A stretch of 64,000 nt of DNA from Phytobacter palmae (GTDB taxonomy: Bacteria > Pseudomonadota > Gammaproteobacteria > Enterobacterales > Enterobacteriaceae): NCBI GenBank assembly GCA_900112785.1, contig FONB01000010.1, forward strand, positions 124,001 to 188,000, in the 5' to 3' direction. The notes under the pieces were generated by a model that was not told the DNA's origin, made no database searches, and worked only from the letters and a program-made list of their open reading frames with translations. A program made the position numbers and the translations under genes. Below are positions 1-9,167 of the stretch, piece after piece. Position 1 is the stretch's first letter. Every line of letters begins with the position of its first letter.

Positions 1-947
1 GTGGTACTACCGAAGGTATCAATCTTGTCGCCAATAGTTGGGGCAACAGTCAGGTGCAGGCGGGGGACAATATCATCATCAGCGCCATGGAGCATCACGC
101 GAATATCGTGCCGTGGCAGATGCTGTGTGAGCGCGTCGGTGCTGAGCTACGGGTCATACCGCTCAATATCGACGGTACATTACAACTGGAGGCGCTGCCT
201 GGGTTGTTTGATGCCCGTACGCGCTTACTGGCGATTACTCAGGTCTCTAATGTGCTGGGAACGGAAAATCCCGTAGCGGACATCATTGCGCTGGCCCATC
301 AACATGGCGCGAAAGTTCTCATTGATGGCGCTCAGGCTATCATGCATCACCCGGTCGATGTACAGGCGCTGGATTGCGATTTCTATGTCTTCTCCGGCCA
401 TAAGCTTTACGGGCCGACGGGGATTGGGGTGCTGTATGTCAAAGAGGAGATCTTGCAAGCTATGCCGCCGTGGGAAGGTGGGGGCTCTATGATTGCCACC
501 GTGAGCCTGACGGAAGGGACCACCTATGCCAAAGCGCCGTGGCGTTTCGAAGCGGGTACCCCGAATACCGGAGGGATTATCGGTCTGGGCGCGGCTATCG
601 AGTATGTGAGCGGACTTGGGCTGGATGCGATTGCGCAGTATGAGCAGACGCTCATGCGTTATGCCCTGAATGCACTGGCGGATGTGCCCGATTTAACGCT
701 CTATGGCCCGCAGGATCGTCTGGGGGTGATTGCCTTTAATTTGGGTAAACATCACGCCTATGATGTAGGAAGCTTCCTTGATAATTATGGTGTGGCCGTG
801 CGGACCGGGCATCATTGCGCAATGCCGCTGATGGCGTTTTATAATGTACCGGCAATGTGCCGTGCGTCACTGGTGATGTACAACACAGAAGAAGAGGTGG
901 ATCGTCTGGTGGCTGGCCTGAAACGTATTCATCAGTTGCTGGGCTAA
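1..947 (+). CDS. sufS: SufS cysteine desulfurase (5' end cut by window)
   Basis: PLP enzyme that removes sulfur from L-cysteine and hands the persulfide to SufE for Fe-S cluster assembly by SufBCD under oxidative stress or iron limitation. The reading frame is open from base 3, starting within [13 protein letters not shown]. About 92 N-terminal residues of the usual 406 lie outside the window. Visible marks are the PLP-lysine motif [11 protein letters not shown] and the active-site cysteine loop [10 protein letters not shown] near the C-terminus. The stop is 13 bases before sufE, as expected for the last two genes of the suf operon. Identification is by family motifs and by neighbours. Confidence 0.96.
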   Translation, partial: GTTEGINLVANSWGNSQVQAGDNIIISAMEHHANIVPWQMLCERVGAELRVIPLNIDGTLQLEALPGLFDARTRLLAITQVSNVLGTENPVADIIALAHQHGAKVLIDGAQAIMHHPVDVQALDCDFYVFSGHKLYGPTGIGVLYVKEEILQAMPPWEGGGSMIATVSLTEGTTYAKAPWRFEAGTPNTGGIIGLGAAIEYVSGLGLDAIAQYEQTLMRYALNALADVPDLTLYGPQDRLGVIAFNLGKHHAYDVGSFLDNYGVAVRTGHHCAMPLMAFYNVPAMCRASLVMYNTEEEVDRLVAGLKRIHQLLG

Positions 948-960
948 CAGAGAGGCAAAC

Positions 961-1377
961 ATGGCCGTTTTACCCGACAGAGACAAGCTGCTGCGCAATT
1001 TTGGGCGCTGTGCCAACTGGGAAGAGAAGTATCTGTATATCATTGAGCTGGGGCAGCGGTTGCCTGCGCTCAGCGACGAGGCACACAATCCCGAAAACAT
1101 TATTCAGGGGTGCCAGAGTCAGGTCTGGATTGTGATGCGCCGTAATGACGAGGGCATGATAGAACTGGCGGGCGACAGCGATGCAGCCATCGTCAAAGGC
1201 CTTATTGCCATCGTATTTATTCTTTATCAGCAGATGACTGCCCAGGACATCGTGGCGTTCGATGTGCGTCCGTGGTTTGAAAAAATGTCGTTGACTCAAC
1301 ACCTTACGCCTTCTCGTTCTCAGGGGCTGGAAGCGATGATTCGTGCAATTCGCTCCAAAGCCGCCAACATTAGCTAA
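961..1377 (+). CDS. sufE: SufE cysteine desulfuration protein
   Basis: Sulfur acceptor that takes the persulfide from SufS, stimulates its activity and passes sulfur to SufB. At 138 aa it has the normal family length. The acceptor cysteine lies in [10 protein letters not shown] near residue 51. The ATG follows an AGAGG ribosome site 13 bases after the sufS stop, so the two are translated from one transcript. This is the last gene of the suf operon; a hairpin with a T-run follows at about 1406-1435. Confidence 0.96.
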   Translation: MAVLPDRDKLLRNFGRCANWEEKYLYIIELGQRLPALSDEAHNPENIIQGCQSQVWIVMRRNDEGMIELAGDSDAAIVKGLIAIVFILYQQMTAQDIVAFDVRPWFEKMSLTQHLTPSRSQGLEAMIRAIRSKAANIS

Positions 1378-1405
1378 ACTAAATAGACAGCTTTCATCCT
1401 GTTAC

Positions 1406-1435
1406 GCGAGGTGCATCCGCGCCTCGTTGGTTTTT
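1406..1435 (+). terminator. Probable terminator of the suf operon
   Basis: A short stem, CGAGG pairing with CCTCG over a 10-base loop, is followed by TTGGTTTTT. It lies 29 bases after the sufE stop and before ldtE. The stem is short, so the call is moderate; ldtE could also be reached by read-through. Confidence 0.5.
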
Positions 1436-1472
1436 CAGCTTTCGGCCTCTGCCGTGATACAGGACATCCAGT

Positions 1473-2489
1473 ATGAAACGCGCGTCTACTATTACATTGT
1501 CTCTTATTGGCGCTTTTAGCGCTATCCAGATGGCCTGGGCTGTGGATTATCCGCTGCCACCGGCCGGAAGTCGTCTTATCGGTCAAAACCAGACTTATAC
1601 TGTTCAGGAGAGTGATAAAAACCTGCAGGCCATCGCCCGGCATTTTGACACCGCGGCAATGCTGATTATCGAAGCCAATAACACAATCGCACCGATACCC
1701 AGAGCGGGTACGGTCGTTACCATTCCGTCACAAATGCTGCTACCGGATACGCCACGAGACGGGATTGTGGTCAACCTTGCTGAGCTGCGACTTTACTATT
1801 ATCCCCCCGGCAAAGATATCGTTCAGGTTTTCCCGCTGGGGATTGGTCAGCAGGGGCTTGAAACACCGGTAACAACCACCCGTATTAGCCAGAAGATCCC
1901 CAATCCTACCTGGACGCCTACCGCAGGCATCCGCGCGCGTTCTCTGGCGCAAGGCATTGAATTGCCCGCTGTCGTACCCGCCGGGCCAAATAATCCTCTG
2001 GGGCGCTATGCGCTGCGTCTGGGGATAGGAAACGGCGAATACCTCATTCATGGTACCAGCGCGCCTGACAGCGTAGGGTTGCGCGTGAGTTCAGGGTGCA
2101 TGCGGATGAACGCGGCAGACATTCAGGCGCTCTTCTCGCAGGTAAATACCGGTACACGGGTAACCATCCTTAACGAGCCGGTTAAATATGCCGTAGAGCC
2201 TGACGGACGGCACTATATTGAGGTACACCGTCCACTGTCGCAGAATGTCGGAGAGAACACACAGACGCTGCCTATCGCTTTCTCCGCAAGCCTGGCGAGT
2301 ACCATTGAGCAAGGCGGTGGTGACAGAGCAATGATTGACAAGGCGTTATATCGACGGGCGGGTTATCCCGTGACGATTCCGGCAAACAAAAGCGGGAAGG
2401 TAACAACTGAAAGCGTCGTGTCCGTGCAGAATCGTGATGCCGGAGCAGATGTGAATTCGGATGAAAGCGGCAAGACCGTTACGCAGTAA
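1473..2489 (+). CDS. ldtE: L,D-transpeptidase LdtE (YnhG)
   Basis: Periplasmic enzyme that forms 3-3 (meso-DAP to meso-DAP) cross-links in peptidoglycan. At 338 aa it is close to the E. coli protein. Residues 1-23 form a Sec signal peptide ending near AWA. A LysM-like segment follows at about 45-85 ([10 protein letters not shown]...). The YkuD catalytic domain runs from about 97 to 230, with the HGTSAPDS loop and the catalytic cysteine motif SSGCMRM. The C-terminal tail is Ser/Val-rich and less conserved. It sits between suf and lpp as in E. coli; lpp makes the lipoprotein that related transpeptidases attach to the wall. Confidence 0.95.
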   Translation: MKRASTITLSLIGAFSAIQMAWAVDYPLPPAGSRLIGQNQTYTVQESDKNLQAIARHFDTAAMLIIEANNTIAPIPRAGTVVTIPSQMLLPDTPRDGIVVNLAELRLYYYPPGKDIVQVFPLGIGQQGLETPVTTTRISQKIPNPTWTPTAGIRARSLAQGIELPAVVPAGPNNPLGRYALRLGIGNGEYLIHGTSAPDSVGLRVSSGCMRMNAADIQALFSQVNTGTRVTILNEPVKYAVEPDGRHYIEVHRPLSQNVGENTQTLPIAFSASLASTIEQGGGDRAMIDKALYRRAGYPVTIPANKSGKVTTESVVSVQNRDAGADVNSDESGKTVTQ

Positions 2490-2513
2490 CAACAGAGAAG
2501 GTAAATCGCAGAC

Positions 2514-2542
2514 AAAAAAATGGCGCACAATGTGCGCCATTT
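2514..2542 (-). terminator. lpp terminator
   Basis: On the minus strand an 11-bp stem (AAATGGCGCAC with GTGCGCCATTT, three-base loop) runs into seven T residues. It lies 15 bases past the lpp stop codon. This is a classic strong intrinsic terminator, matching the very abundant lpp mRNA. Confidence 0.93.
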
Positions 2543-2556
2543 CATCACAGGTACTC

Positions 2557-2805
<249 letters not shown>

Positions 2806-2837
2806 CTAGATTGAGTTAATCTCCATGTAGCGTTACA

Positions 2838-2865
2838 AGTATTACACAAAGTTTTTTATGTTGAG
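2838..2865 (-). promoter_or_regulatory. lpp promoter
   Basis: The minus strand carries TAATACT at 2838-2844 as the -10 element. An A/T-rich upstream region (TTCTCAACATAAAAAAC) supplies the -35 region. The stretch from here to the lpp start looks the same as the well-known E. coli lpp promoter and leader as I remember them. The exact -35 hexamer is uncertain. Confidence 0.8.
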
Positions 2866-3049
2866 AATATTTTTTTGATGGGAATCCACTTAAATTTGAT
2901 CGTTCGCTCAAAGAAACACCGACTTTGAATAAAACGTTAAAAAAAGTGTGATAAAACAGCAAGCTTCCATCGGATTCATCTTAGATAATAAGCAGTTTAA
3001 ATAGTGAAATCCGATTTGCTTTTTTATTCGAGGCGATTTCTGATATATA

Positions 3050-3075
3050 AAAAAAGCGCCCGAAGGCGCTTTTTT
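3050..3075. terminator. pykF terminator, symmetrical
   Basis: An 11-bp stem, AAAAAAGCGCC with GGCGCTTTTTT over a CGAA/TTCG loop, lies 27 bases past the pykF stop. The T-run serves pykF on the minus strand. The symmetry would also allow it to stop plus-strand transcription. Confidence 0.92.
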
Positions 3076-3101
3076 AAACACGAATATTCGTCCGGTTATT
3101 A

Positions 3102-4514
3102 TTACAGGACGTGCACAGATGCCGTGTTGGTCGTACCGCTGGAGACCAGTGCGCCGGAAACCATGACAACAACATCGCCTTTCTGCGCCAGACCGCTCTG
3201 TACGGCCAGTTCTTTGCCCAGACGGTAGAAATCATCCGTGGAGGCGATTTCTTCAACCAGCTGCGCGACAACACCTTTACTCAGTACCAACTGACGCGCA
3301 GTGGTTTCGTTGGTGGTCAGCGCCAGGATGGTGGCATCCGGGAAGTATTTACGTACAGCGCGCGCAGATTTACCGCCCTGGGTAGCGACCACGATCAGCG
3401 GGGCATCCAGTTTTTCAGCGGTTTCAACCGCGCCACGGCAAACCGCTTCAGTGATACGCAGTTTACGGCTGTCGTTGTTGAAATCCAGACGACTGGTCAT
3501 GACGCGATCGGTACGTTCGCAGATGGTCGCCATGATGGTCACAGCTTCCAGCGGGTATTTCCCTTTTGCCGATTCACCAGACAGCATAACGGCGTCGGTA
3601 CCGTCAAGGATGGCGTTTGCAACGTCGCCTGCTTCCGCACGGGTCGGACGCGGGTTCTTGATCATAGAGTCCAGCATCTGGGTCGCAGTGATAACCACTT
3701 TGCGCGCGCGGATACATTTCTCAATCATCATTTTCTGCGCGAAGATAACTTCTTCAACCGGAATTTCTACGCCCAGGTCACCACGAGCAACCATGATGCC
3801 GTCAGACGCTTCGAGGATTTCGTCGAAGTTATTGAGGCCTTCCTGGTTTTCAATTTTGGAGATGATCTGGATGTTTTCGCCGCCGTGCGCTTTCAGGTGC
3901 TGACGAATTTCTTCAACATCAGAACGTTTGCGGATGAAAGAGGCCGCAACAAAGTCAACGCCTTGTTCGCAACCGAAGATCAGATCCTGTTTATCTTTTT
4001 CGGCCAGTGCCGGCAGAGCGATAGAAACGCCTGGCAGGTTAACGCCTTTGTTTTCGCCCAGGTCACCGTTGTTCAGTACCTTACAGATGACTTTGTTGCC
4101 TTCGATGGCAGTGACTTCCATGCCAATCAGGCCATCGTCAACCAGTACTGTGTTGCCAACCTGCAGGTCGCTGGTGAAACCTTCGTAGGTAACTGCAACG
4201 GTTTCAGCGTTGCCGATAACTGTTTTGTCGGTAGTGAAGGTGAAAGTCTGGCCCGCTTTCAGCGAAACATCGTTACCGCCTTCCAGTTTGATTGTGCGGA
4301 TTTCCGGACCTTTAGTGTCCAGCAGAATCGCCGCTTTTTTACCGGTTTTGCTCATCACGTTGCGCAGGTTCTGGATGCGCTGACCGTGCTCAGCATAGTC
4401 ACCGTGAGAGAAGTTCAGACGCATTACGTTCATTCCTGCGTCCAGCATTTTTGCTAACATCTCTTCGGATTCGGTTTTCGGACCGATGGTGCAAACAATT
4501 TTGGTCTTTTTCAT
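3102..4514 (-). CDS. pykF: Pyruvate kinase I (PykF)
   Basis: Cytoplasmic glycolytic enzyme converting phosphoenolpyruvate and ADP to pyruvate and ATP; this isozyme is activated by fructose 1,6-bisphosphate. At 470 aa it has the exact E. coli length. It begins [16 protein letters not shown], with substrate-site motifs LNFSHGDY and IISKIEN (active lysine near 220) and the signature [10 protein letters not shown] long leader of over 200 bases carries a Cra-type operator. PykF as neighbour of lpp is typical of enterics. Confidence 0.98.
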   Translation of the reverse strand: MKKTKIVCTIGPKTESEEMLAKMLDAGMNVMRLNFSHGDYAEHGQRIQNLRNVMSKTGKKAAILLDTKGPEIRTIKLEGGNDVSLKAGQTFTFTTDKTVIGNAETVAVTYEGFTSDLQVGNTVLVDDGLIGMEVTAIEGNKVICKVLNNGDLGENKGVNLPGVSIALPALAEKDKQDLIFGCEQGVDFVAASFIRKRSDVEEIRQHLKAHGGENIQIISKIENQEGLNNFDEILEASDGIMVARGDLGVEIPVEEVIFAQKMMIEKCIRARKVVITATQMLDSMIKNPRPTRAEAGDVANAILDGTDAVMLSGESAKGKYPLEAVTIMATICERTDRVMTSRLDFNNDSRKLRITEAVCRGAVETAEKLDAPLIVVATQGGKSARAVRKYFPDATILALTTNETTARQLVLSKGVVAQLVEEIASTDDFYRLGKELAVQSGLAQKGDVVVMVSGALVSSGTTNTASVHVL

Positions 4515-4720
4515 GACAGTCTTAGTCTTTAAGTTGAGAAGGATATGGAAATCACGCTCCGGTTAGCGCGAAGCTTCGGAGTCAAACCTGTGTTGCGAAA
4601 GTTGCGATGCCACTGCCTAAGGATAGGTGACATCAAAAAAGCGTGCAGAGTAATGTGTGCCTGTGTTTCAGCCCAGCCGGGTAAGTCATAATGTAATGGT
4701 TGAGTTTTACAGTTCAATGA

Positions 4721-4734
4721 GCTGAAACCATTCA
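4721..4734 (+). promoter_or_regulatory. Cra (FruR) operator of pykF
   Basis: The sequence GCTGAAACCATTCA matches the Cra consensus (GCTGAAWCGNTTCA) at all but one or two positions. It lies just downstream of the presumed pykF start site, where Cra binding represses glycolytic genes. Cra repression of pykF is established in E. coli; occupancy here is inferred. Confidence 0.75.
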
Positions 4735-4751
4735 AGAGTGAATAGGATGCC

Positions 4752-4780
4752 ATTATACGATGAAAAAGGGGCAAAAGGAA
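4752..4780 (-). promoter_or_regulatory. Probable pykF promoter
   Basis: The minus strand reads TATAAT at 4752-4757, with a weak -35 (TTTCCT) 17 bases upstream. A start near 4745 would put the Cra site at about +11 to +24, a repressing position. A weak -35 is common for regulated promoters. Confidence 0.55.
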
Positions 4781-4880
4781 AATGAAAACGCTGTTTCAAA
4801 AATCATCTGGGCAGTTTCACAACGAAGTGTTATCAACGTGTTAAGTTATCACCAAAATGAATTTGCGTCGTTGACGCCAA

Positions 4881-4912
4881 AGTAAAACCTTTGCCCGCAA
4901 AAAGGCAAAGGT
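4881..4912 (-). terminator. Probable terminator of the HisN-like gene
   Basis: A 9-bp perfect stem, ACCTTTGCC with GGCAAAGGT, is followed on the minus strand by TTTACTTT. It lies about 100 bases past the stop of the leftward phosphatase gene. Confidence 0.55.
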
Positions 4913-5010
4913 CTGGGAAAGTTTGCTGACAGGGCAGTTATCGATTTATGGCAACATAGCTGAAACAAATACCCGTGCGCTTTGCGTCAGACACGTTGGG
5001 CTTAACCGAT

Positions 5011-5802
5011 TTAGCTATGAAGACGCTGCAGTGCCTGAGCATGAACCTCAGGGCAACCCGCCGCCAGAATATGTCCTCCCGCCTCAGGGCGACCACCACT
5101 TAAGCTGGTTACCACACCGCCCGCCTGCTCAATAATTGGAATTAACGCAACGATATCATATGGTTGAAGTGCGTATTCCAGGCAAAGATCAATCTGTCCG
5201 GCAGCCAGCATTGCCATGGCATAGCACTCACCGCCATAACGTGTCATCAGCGCAGCATCGTCCAGCGCAGCAAAATTAACTTCCGGGAAACGAGCGATGG
5301 GTTCAGGCGAGGTGACATGCAATATCGCCTGGTCCAGCGAGAGGCCCTTGCGGGTGGTGAGCGGAGCATTACCCTGCGGGCCACTGCGCCATGACTGCCT
5401 GCCATCTGCCCAGAAGCGTTCACCGGTAAAAGGTTGGCTCAGCATGCCCAGATGAGCACGACCTTCAACGGTCAGGCCAATAAGCGTTCCCCATACCGGA
5501 ATTCCACACAGAAACGGTCGGGTACCGTCGACTGGATCCAGGACCCATTGCAACGGCCCACTTCCGGTAATCCCGAATTCTTCGCCCATAATAGAATGGT
5601 CAGGGTAACGGGCGTCAATGAGGGCGCGAATGGCGCGCTCTGCTTCGCGGTCCGCATCGGTCACAGGATCAAAGCGATAACCCTCTTTCGGTTTTGTGTC
5701 CACATGCAGGTTTAATCGTGAACGAAAACGCGGCAATGTCTGCTTGTCTGCCGCATCGGCAAGTTCATGCAAAAAAGCGATATCGGGTAAAGCGTGGTTC
5801 AT
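5011..5802 (-). CDS. Inositol-monophosphatase-family phosphatase, HisN-like
   Basis: A 263-aa Mg2+-dependent phosphatase. Metal-site motifs are visible: GEEFG near residue 73, DPVDGT near 89, and the late aspartate in LQPYDIVALIP, where most family members have WD. The overall form is closest to the HisN histidinol-phosphatase subgroup, but bona fide inositol or 3'-nucleotide phosphatase activity cannot be excluded. Enterics already make histidinol phosphate phosphatase as part of HisB, so this would be an extra enzyme. It is not present at this place in E. coli K-12. It is divergent from the alcohol dehydrogenase and not in an operon. Confidence 0.82.
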   Translation of the reverse strand: MNHALPDIAFLHELADAADKQTLPRFRSRLNLHVDTKPKEGYRFDPVTDADREAERAIRALIDARYPDHSIMGEEFGITGSGPLQWVLDPVDGTRPFLCGIPVWGTLIGLTVEGRAHLGMLSQPFTGERFWADGRQSWRSGPQGNAPLTTRKGLSLDQAILHVTSPEPIARFPEVNFAALDDAALMTRYGGECYAMAMLAAGQIDLCLEYALQPYDIVALIPIIEQAGGVVTSLSGGRPEAGGHILAAGCPEVHAQALQRLHS

Positions 5803-6110
5803 GATTGAGTCCTCATCAATAAAACTACGGTAAGTCTTCCATGCTCGTTATTGCTCGATTGTGCATCTTTATTGCGTATTCTTCAAATTATTACCATGTT
5901 CATGTTGCGCAACCAGGAAAATCAGGAAGCAGGCCTGGAGGAAGTGGACATAATCGAGCGGCAGACTTAAGGTCCACGGTTAACCGATGACAGAAAGTGC
6001 AAAGCGCAGGATATACAGGCAGTAGATACTCAAAGCGCCAGGCGTTATGGACGTGTGCAACCTATCAGGATGAACCCTGGTCAATCATCTCAGAACCTGG
6101 AGTGATAAAG
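5803..6110. other. Divergent intergenic gap
   Basis: This 308-base region separates the leftward phosphatase gene from the rightward alcohol dehydrogenase and must hold both promoters. An open frame extends the dehydrogenase upstream to 5997, but that extension has no family support. I see no clear operator or hairpin. Confidence 0.5.
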
Positions 6111-7166
6111 ATGACGATAAAAGTACTTGGCTATGCCGCACAATCGAGTAAAGCCCCTCTTGCTCCACACTATTTTGAGCGTCGGGATCCCCGAGCGGAT
6201 GATGTGGTTATCGATATTCTGTATTGCGGTGTATGTCACTCTGACTTACATCAGGCGCGCAACGACTGGGGTTTTAGCCAGTATCCCCTGGTGCCGGGGC
6301 ATGAGATTGTAGGCCGCGTCACCCGTGTAGGGACAGATGTGAGTAAGTTCAAGGCCGGAGATTTAGTGGGAATCGGCTGCATGGTAGATTCCTGCCGCGA
6401 GTGTGCCTCCTGTAAGCAGGGGCTTGAACAATATTGCGAAGAAGGCAACATTCAGACCTACAACGGTATTGACCGGCATGATCATATGCCGACCTACGGC
6501 GGTTATTCGCGCACAATTATTTGCAGTGAAGATTTCGTGTTGCGCATCCCGGAAAACCTTGATGTACAGGCCGTTGCGCCGTTACTTTGCGCGGGCATTA
6601 CCACCTGGTCGCCGCTGCGCCGCTGGGGCGTAAAAACAGGCAGCAAGGTTGCCGTAATTGGCCTGGGCGGGTTAGGACATATGGCGCTGAAACTGGCGCA
6701 TGCGATGGGTGCGGAAGTTACGTTATTCACCCGTTCACCAGGCAAAGAAGCAGATGCGCGTCAACTGGGGGCGCAACACGTGGTTCTGTCGACCGATCCG
6801 CAGCAGATGGAGGCAGTGAAAGGGCAGTTTGAGCTTATTATCGACACCGTGCCTTATGCCCACGATATCAATCCTTATATGCCAACGTTGACGCTGGACG
6901 GCACGCTGGTGTTTGTTGGCCTGCTGGGGGATATTGAACCAACGGTCAGCACATTGCCGATGATTCTGGGGCGTCGTTCCGTATCAGGTTCGTGTATCGG
7001 CGGCATTGCCGAAACTCAGGAGATGCTCGATTTCTGCGGTCAGCACAACATCACGGCGGACTCAGAAGTGATTCGTATGGACCAGATCAATGATGCCTTT
7101 GAACGTTTACTGAAAAGCGATGTGAAATACCGCTTCGTGATCGATATGCAGACGCTGGCAGAATAA
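6111..7166 (+). CDS. Zinc-dependent alcohol dehydrogenase, CAD/YahK type
   Basis: A 351-aa medium-chain dehydrogenase that would reduce aldehydes with NADPH, like E. coli YahK. Catalytic zinc ligands sit in CGVCHSD (near 38) and GHEIVG (near 60). The structural zinc cysteines are spaced in CRECASCKQGLEQYC. The nucleotide fold carries GLGGLGHMALKLA (near 185). The start at ATG 6111 is chosen over the longer frame because GGAG sits 8 bases upstream and the protein then begins MTIKVLGYA, as in relatives. It is a single gene with its own terminator. The true substrate cannot be told from sequence. Confidence 0.88.
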   Translation: MTIKVLGYAAQSSKAPLAPHYFERRDPRADDVVIDILYCGVCHSDLHQARNDWGFSQYPLVPGHEIVGRVTRVGTDVSKFKAGDLVGIGCMVDSCRECASCKQGLEQYCEEGNIQTYNGIDRHDHMPTYGGYSRTIICSEDFVLRIPENLDVQAVAPLLCAGITTWSPLRRWGVKTGSKVAVIGLGGLGHMALKLAHAMGAEVTLFTRSPGKEADARQLGAQHVVLSTDPQQMEAVKGQFELIIDTVPYAHDINPYMPTLTLDGTLVFVGLLGDIEPTVSTLPMILGRRSVSGSCIGGIAETQEMLDFCGQHNITADSEVIRMDQINDAFERLLKSDVKYRFVIDMQTLAE

Positions 7167-7181
7167 AAGCAATTCACCGAA

Positions 7182-7208
7182 GGCTTCGGTTAACACCGGG
7201 GCCTTTTT
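7182..7208 (+). terminator. Terminator of the alcohol dehydrogenase gene
   Basis: The stem GGCTTCGGT pairs with ACCGGGGCC (two G-U pairs) around TAAC and is followed by TTTTT. It begins 16 bases after the stop codon. Confidence 0.8.
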
Positions 7209-7255
7209 GAAGGCTTCGAAATACAAGAGGAAAACAATCAGAATGAACTCGTGAA

Positions 7256-7332
7256 TGGTGCGTCCGAGTGGACTCGAACCACCGACCCCCACCATGTCAA
7301 GGTGGTGCTCTAACCAACTGAGCTACGGACGC
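7256..7332 (-). tRNA. valW: tRNA-Val (anticodon GAC), valW-like
   Basis: A 77-base tRNA read on the minus strand, starting GCGTCCGTAGCTCAG and ending with an encoded CCA. The anticodon GAC is at 7296-7298 and reads GUC and GUU codons. The acceptor stem GCGTCCG/CGGACGC pairs perfectly, and the T arm GGTTCGAGTCC is present. It is the second of a tandem pair and lies 10 bases from valV. The sequence matches E. coli valW as I know it. Confidence 0.97.
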
Positions 7333-7342
7333 ACTAAAGAGA

Positions 7343-7419
7343 TGGTGCGTTCAATTGGACTCGAACCAACGACCCCCACCATGTCAAGGTGGTGCTCTAA
7401 CCAACTGAGCTATGAACGC
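7343..7419 (-). tRNA. valV: tRNA-Val (anticodon GAC), valV-like
   Basis: A 77-base tRNA on the minus strand, starting GCGTTCATAGCTCAG and ending in encoded CCA, with anticodon GAC at 7383-7385. It differs from its neighbour in the acceptor stem and T arm (TTCAT...ATTGAAC instead of TCCGT...ACTCGGAC), with compensating changes that keep the pairing. It is transcribed first. The valV-valW pair sits near mdtK in E. coli too. Confidence 0.97.
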
Positions 7420-7685
7420 ATTGTTGTGCCTGACAACGGGGACGAATATTAGCGGCAGCCTTGTAATGTGGCAAGAAGAAAATCGCTATTTTCTGCCTGA
7501 ATGCACCCGACTGCGGAACTTTTATACATGAACGGCATATTTCACTGATGTTAAAGGATAATGATTGAGCAGAGTACCTTTCTGGCGCATTGTTTTGATG
7601 ATTTTCGGTACAGTACGTGGTTTGGCGTCTTTTCTTTGGCGTTAAGTTTTATGACGCAAAAACCGCCAGTTCGCCAGATTTTCGC

Positions 7686-8627
7686 TTAACGGACAGGGGT
7701 AAACACCGGTTGACCTGCAAAACAGGCCTGCAGATTGTCTAAAACCAACCGGATAGTAGCCTCTGCCGCCTCGGGTGTGCGCCCGGCGATGTGCGGAGTG
7801 ATAATCACATTCTCTTGTGCAATCAGCTCCGCCGGGACGTCCGGCTCGCCCTCCACAACGTCCAGCGCGGCGCCGGCAATATGCCTCTTTTTCAGGGCAT
7901 CAATTAGCGCAGCCGTGTCGACAACGCTGCCTCTGGCGATATTGATGAGAAAGCCATCCGGGCCGAGCGCACTTAGCACCGCATCGCCCACGAGGTGCCA
8001 GGTCATCGCGCCGCCGGGAGTGGCGACCACCAGAAAGTCCGACCACTGCGCGAGCGCGACAGGCGATGGCAGGTAATGCCAGGCGGAATCGGCACGCGGT
8101 GTGCGGCTGTGATAGGCCACCGACATGCCAAAGCCGGCAGAAGCGCGCCGTGCTATCTGTTCACCAATATTCCCCAGGCCTAAAATTCCCAATCTCTTGC
8201 CGGAGATCATTGGTCGCAATTGCCGGGACGTTGCCCATTCACCGCGCCTGACCGCTGAATCAGATTGAACAATTCCCCGCGCGATTGCCATCAACAGGGC
8301 CATCGCATGATCGGCGACGGAGGTATCATTGGTCCCCGGTCCATGGGTGACGATGATATTTCGTGCTTTCGCAGCCGTTACATCGATATTTTCATACCCG
8401 GCACCCAGCGCGCAGATGATGTTAAGTTTCGGGAGTGTCGCTATCACGCTGGCGTCGAGACCCCTTGAGCCGTTGGTGAGGACGGCGCGGATGCGCCCAC
8501 CGTTGTGTTCTACAGCCTGTGCGCGATCCGTCGCAGTGGGGGCATAGTGTGTTTCAAAGCCTGCAGCGGCAAGCCGGGAAAGGTGTCCGGGGGCAAGTTC
8601 AATCGTGACAAGTAAAGGGATCGCCAT
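7686..8627 (-). CDS. D-isomer 2-hydroxyacid dehydrogenase (NAD(P)-dependent)
   Basis: A 313-aa enzyme expected to reduce a 2-oxoacid such as glyoxylate or hydroxypyruvate. The NAD(P) fold has GLGNIGEQIA near 147. The three catalytic residues are in place: Arg in NIARGSVVD, Glu in VEGEPDVP and His in ITPHIAGRTPE. It resembles the GhrB/hydroxypyruvate reductase group, but the substrate is not determined by these motifs. The gene stands alone between the tRNA pair and a small membrane-protein gene, and E. coli K-12 does not have it here. Confidence 0.87.
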   Translation of the reverse strand: MAIPLLVTIELAPGHLSRLAAAGFETHYAPTATDRAQAVEHNGGRIRAVLTNGSRGLDASVIATLPKLNIICALGAGYENIDVTAAKARNIIVTHGPGTNDTSVADHAMALLMAIARGIVQSDSAVRRGEWATSRQLRPMISGKRLGILGLGNIGEQIARRASAGFGMSVAYHSRTPRADSAWHYLPSPVALAQWSDFLVVATPGGAMTWHLVGDAVLSALGPDGFLINIARGSVVDTAALIDALKKRHIAGAALDVVEGEPDVPAELIAQENVIITPHIAGRTPEAAEATIRLVLDNLQACFAGQPVFTPVR

Positions 8628-8766
8628 AAGGGTGCCTTCGTATACTCAAGGGGAGGGTTAACCCATTCAGTAAACTGCGGGAGATATATAGCCTGAGAAT
8701 GATCCTCATGCTGCACAAAAGCAAGCGACGGCTGGGGCTGTCGCCAGACGATTGTGTGACAAAAAA

Positions 8767-9051
8767 TCAGGTGAGATAAAACAGATCAAGCAGAACTGCG
8801 CTGATAAGCAGCCAGCAGGGAAGCGAGAAATAGAAGACACTTTTGTTGTCCCGTTCGGTGTTTACGACGAGCAACACGACAAAGGCGATGACCAGAAGCG
8901 CGACAAAGAAAATGGTGAGCGGCTGGCTGACGGCAATAATCTTTAACGCAGCAATCAGAAGCAGGCTGGATGCAATAGTGAACAACTTGATTTTACGTGT
9001 GAAAGCCAAAGAACCTGCCACAAAGTAAACTAACGCAACAATGTCGGCCAT
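8767..9051 (-). CDS. Unrecognised small inner-membrane protein, 94 aa
   Basis: I do not recognise the family. The protein has three or four strongly hydrophobic segments (about 5-17, 22-42, 46-64 and 76-93) separated by short charged loops (TRKIK; NTERDNK). It has a good AAGGAG site 6 bases before the ATG, which argues that it is real. It lies 116 bases downstream of mdtK in the same direction and could be co-transcribed, though a weak hairpin intervenes. No catalytic motif is visible. A role in transport or as a small partner of MdtK is only a guess. Confidence 0.7.
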   Translation of the reverse strand: MADIVALVYFVAGSLAFTRKIKLFTIASSLLLIAALKIIAVSQPLTIFFVALLVIAFVVLLVVNTERDNKSVFYFSLPCWLLISAVLLDLFYLT

Positions 9052-9167
9052 CAGGCACTCCTTTTGCTGTGTCTCTCATTTAACCAGGATGGTTTGCATA
9101 TCAGACAGGATATAAATTGTGTCACCTGGCAAGGAAGTGTAGCCGCCAGAAGACGGCTACGTTGCTA

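Larger units (their letters stand above)
4515..5010. other. Gene-free gap: pykF leader and promoter
   Basis: This 496-base gap holds the untranslated leader of pykF, its probable promoter, a Cra-type site, and the terminator of the phosphatase gene to the right. No ORF in it looks coding. The E. coli ydh gene cluster normally next to pykF is not here. Confidence 0.7.

Noticed and set aside
3111..4457. Long open frame on the plus strand opposite pykF (448 codons)
   Set aside because: It is the antisense shadow of a highly biased, strongly conserved gene; the protein has no family features and no ribosome site.
7480..7685. Possible gene remnant between the tRNA pair and the hydroxyacid dehydrogenase
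   Set aside because: No reading frame of useful length and no similarity I recognise; most likely promoter and leader for the tRNAs.
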